Origin: Lojkania enalia
Taxonomy: Eukaryota > Ascomycota > Dothideomycetes > Pleosporales
NCBI GenBank assembly: GCA_010094045.1
Contig: ML986818.1
Span: forward strand, 1 to 22,309
Length of the DNA: 22,309 bases
Reading direction: 5' to 3'
The position numbers were made by a program, and so were the translations under genes. This document shows positions 21,218 to 22,309 of the stretch, piece after piece (within the stretch, counting starts at the first letter, position 1; each line of letters starts with the position of its first letter). The notes beneath the pieces are model-generated. The model saw nothing but the letters and a program-made list of their open reading frames with translations. It ran no database searches and was not told the DNA's origin.

Positions 21218-21223
21218 CCCCCC
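21218..21223 (-). other. Polypurine tract of B3
   Basis: Minus strand AAAAGGGGGG followed by TAC and the LTR. The three bases between tract and LTR leave the exact boundary uncertain by about 3 bases. Confidence 0.6.
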
Positions 21224-21320
21224 TTTTAGTTATAAGCTCCTACGAGTTAGGTTTTTATATTATATTCGGGTTATTCGTAATTAAGTAGTAGTTATTAATA
21301 CTAGTATTAGTTAAGGTTAT

Positions 21321-21655
21321 AGGCGTATCAGTATAATTAATTATTATCGTATAGTAGTACTATACTAGAGATTAGGTTGGTTTATATAGTAGTACTATAC
21401 TAGAAATTAGGTTAGATTACAGGTGTATCGGCGCGATTAGTTATTATCGTATAGTAGTACTATACTAGAGATTAGGTTAGATTGTAGGTATATTAGCGCG
21501 ATTAGTTATTATTATATAGTAGTACTATACTAGGGATTAGATTAGGTTGTAGGTATATTAGTGCGACCGGTTGTTAATAGTAATACTATATTAGAGATTA
21601 GGTCGGTTTGGTTTATATAGTAGTACTATACTAGAGATTAGTAGTAGTATTATTA
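21321..21655 (-). repeat. Tandem repeats in the 3' untranslated region of B3
   Basis: Units beginning AGGYRTAT.. start at 21321, 21421, 21486 and 21551. The last spacings are 65 bp, and the first is 100 bp because an extra 35-bp subunit is inserted. Each unit carries the near-palindrome GTATAGTAGTACTATAC (8-bp arms around one base) or a close variant: about 21349-21365, 21384-21400, 21449-21465, 21514-21530, a decayed copy near 21578-21592, and 21615-21631. It lies between pol stop and polypurine tract. Confidence 0.8.
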
Positions 21656-21707
21656 CTAGTATTATATTAGTATAGTATTATTATAGGCGTCTAAGAATAT
21701 ACTTAGA

Positions 21708-22307
21708 TTAGACCCTAGTACTTAATTAAGAATCTAAACGTAATATTATATTCGGGTCTTATTTATTTAGGTTTCTAGCGTAGTAATCTTCTATAGCAGT
21801 TATCTTAGTAAAGTTACTAACCGGGTACTATTCTAGGTTGTAATAGCTAGTCTACTTAACTAGGTATTCGTGCCAGCGTCTCTATTAGTTATAGTAGAGG
21901 TCTTCTATTCGCTTAACGAGGTATTTTAGTTTTCTATTAATTTTAATAGGTTTAGGGTTATATACTTGTTAACTAGATAAGTAGTTAGATAACTTAGGTA
22001 CTGGCCGTAATAGTAATATATAGAATATAGGATGTATTTTAGCCGATTTAAGTAGCTTTAGTCTATAAGTATACGAGGATACCTTTATAATAACTTTATA
22101 GAGGCCTATATTCTTCTAGTTAAACTTTTTTAACGGTCTTTATATGCGTATATTTCTAGCGTCTAGCTAGACTAGATTACTAACCTAGTAGTTAAGGGCT
22201 AGTACGTGCTTGCGGTTAGCGTACTCTTATTAGAACGCTTATATCTAGGTAAGTTCTTCTCTAATATACTCTATAATATCCTTTATCTTATTAACTAGTC
22301 TATTAGC
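21708..22307 (-). pseudogene. Gypsy B3 pol C-terminus: integrase C-terminal domain and chromodomain
   Basis: Minus frame from the window edge. It carries an RNA/DNA-binding C-terminal integrase region (EYANRKHVLALNYQVSNLV near 22210, ARNIRIQRPLKKF near 22150, SAKIHPIFYILLLRPV near 22040). A chromodomain follows at about 21930-21790 (LVKRIEDLYYNQQRRWHEYL, then YNLEQYPVSNF). The stop may be TAA at 21728-21726 or 21710-21708; the nearer could be a mutated Gln codon. The family usually ends soon after the chromodomain. The N-terminal part is outside the window. Confidence 0.82.
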
Positions 22308-22309
22308 TT

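Larger units (their letters stand above)
20912..22309 (-). mobile_element. Ty3/gypsy 'B3', 3' part (minus strand)
   Basis: On the minus strand: C-terminal integrase and chromodomain (from the window edge), stop region, tandem repeats, polypurine tract and 3' LTR ending at 20912, directly inside B2's integrase. Its LTR matches the B1 LTR over its whole length, so it is the same family. Its pol C-terminus supplies the part of B that B2 lacks here. The rest lies right of the window. Confidence 0.85.

Noticed and set aside
21321..21655. CRISPR-like array
   Set aside because: Units are contiguous 65-bp tandem repeats without unique spacers, inside a retrotransposon 3' region of a eukaryote.
1..22309. 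tRNA, rRNA or other host RNA genes
   Set aside because: I found no cloverleaf with intact A and B boxes and no rRNA-like block on either strand; this was by eye only.
1..22309. A novel defence or metabolic gene system
   Set aside because: Every recognisable domain is a retrotransposon or pogo protein; unassigned stretches lie inside these elements.

Overview
The window looks like AT-rich, repeat-only heterochromatin of a filamentous ascomycete. The grounds are that it holds no host gene, every recognisable reading frame belongs to a transposable element, and mutation follows repeat-induced point mutation (RIP). CpA/TpG are scarce and TpA abundant, Gln (CAA/CAG) and Trp (TGG) codons have become TAA/TAG, and repeat copies differ almost only by transitions. 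Dothideomycete AT-isochores (Leptosphaeria-like) are a good fit, but the species cannot be fixed from sequence. The genes are called pseudogenes because stops are frequent; frames are otherwise well kept, with few indels.

Layout. (1) 1-10265, plus: 3' part of a Ty3/gypsy chromovirus, 'A' (protease, RT, RNase H, integrase, chromodomain, a long C-terminal extension, polypurine tract and 3' LTR). It is split at 2009/7284 by (2) a nearly complete Ty1/copia element on the minus strand (2009-7279; 127-bp LTRs, PBS, PPT, and one gag-pol frame on the minus strand). (3) 10266-12161, minus: 5' part of gypsy 'B1' (LTR, gag, start of protease). (4) 12162-16641, plus: 3' part of another gypsy chromovirus, 'C' (integrase, chromodomain, unassigned tail, PPT, 3' LTR), carrying (5) a 1849-bp pogo/Fot1-type DNA transposon at 13958-15806. 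(6) 16642-20911, plus: gypsy 'B2', same family as B1, from within its 5' LTR to the integrase core. (7) 20912-22309, minus: 3' part of a third B-family copy, 'B3' (LTR, PPT, tandem repeats, chromodomain and integrase C-terminus).

The junctions read as a nest: copia in A, A in the B1 protease, B1 in the C integrase, C in the B2 5' LTR; pogo sits in the tail of C and B3 in the B2 integrase. So B2 is oldest and copia youngest along that chain. The missing left parts of A, B1, C and the B2 LTR should lie beyond base 1 in that order, and the rest of B3 and then B2 beyond base 22309. No element here can be autonomous. Their value is as a record of insertion order, RIP and family structure.
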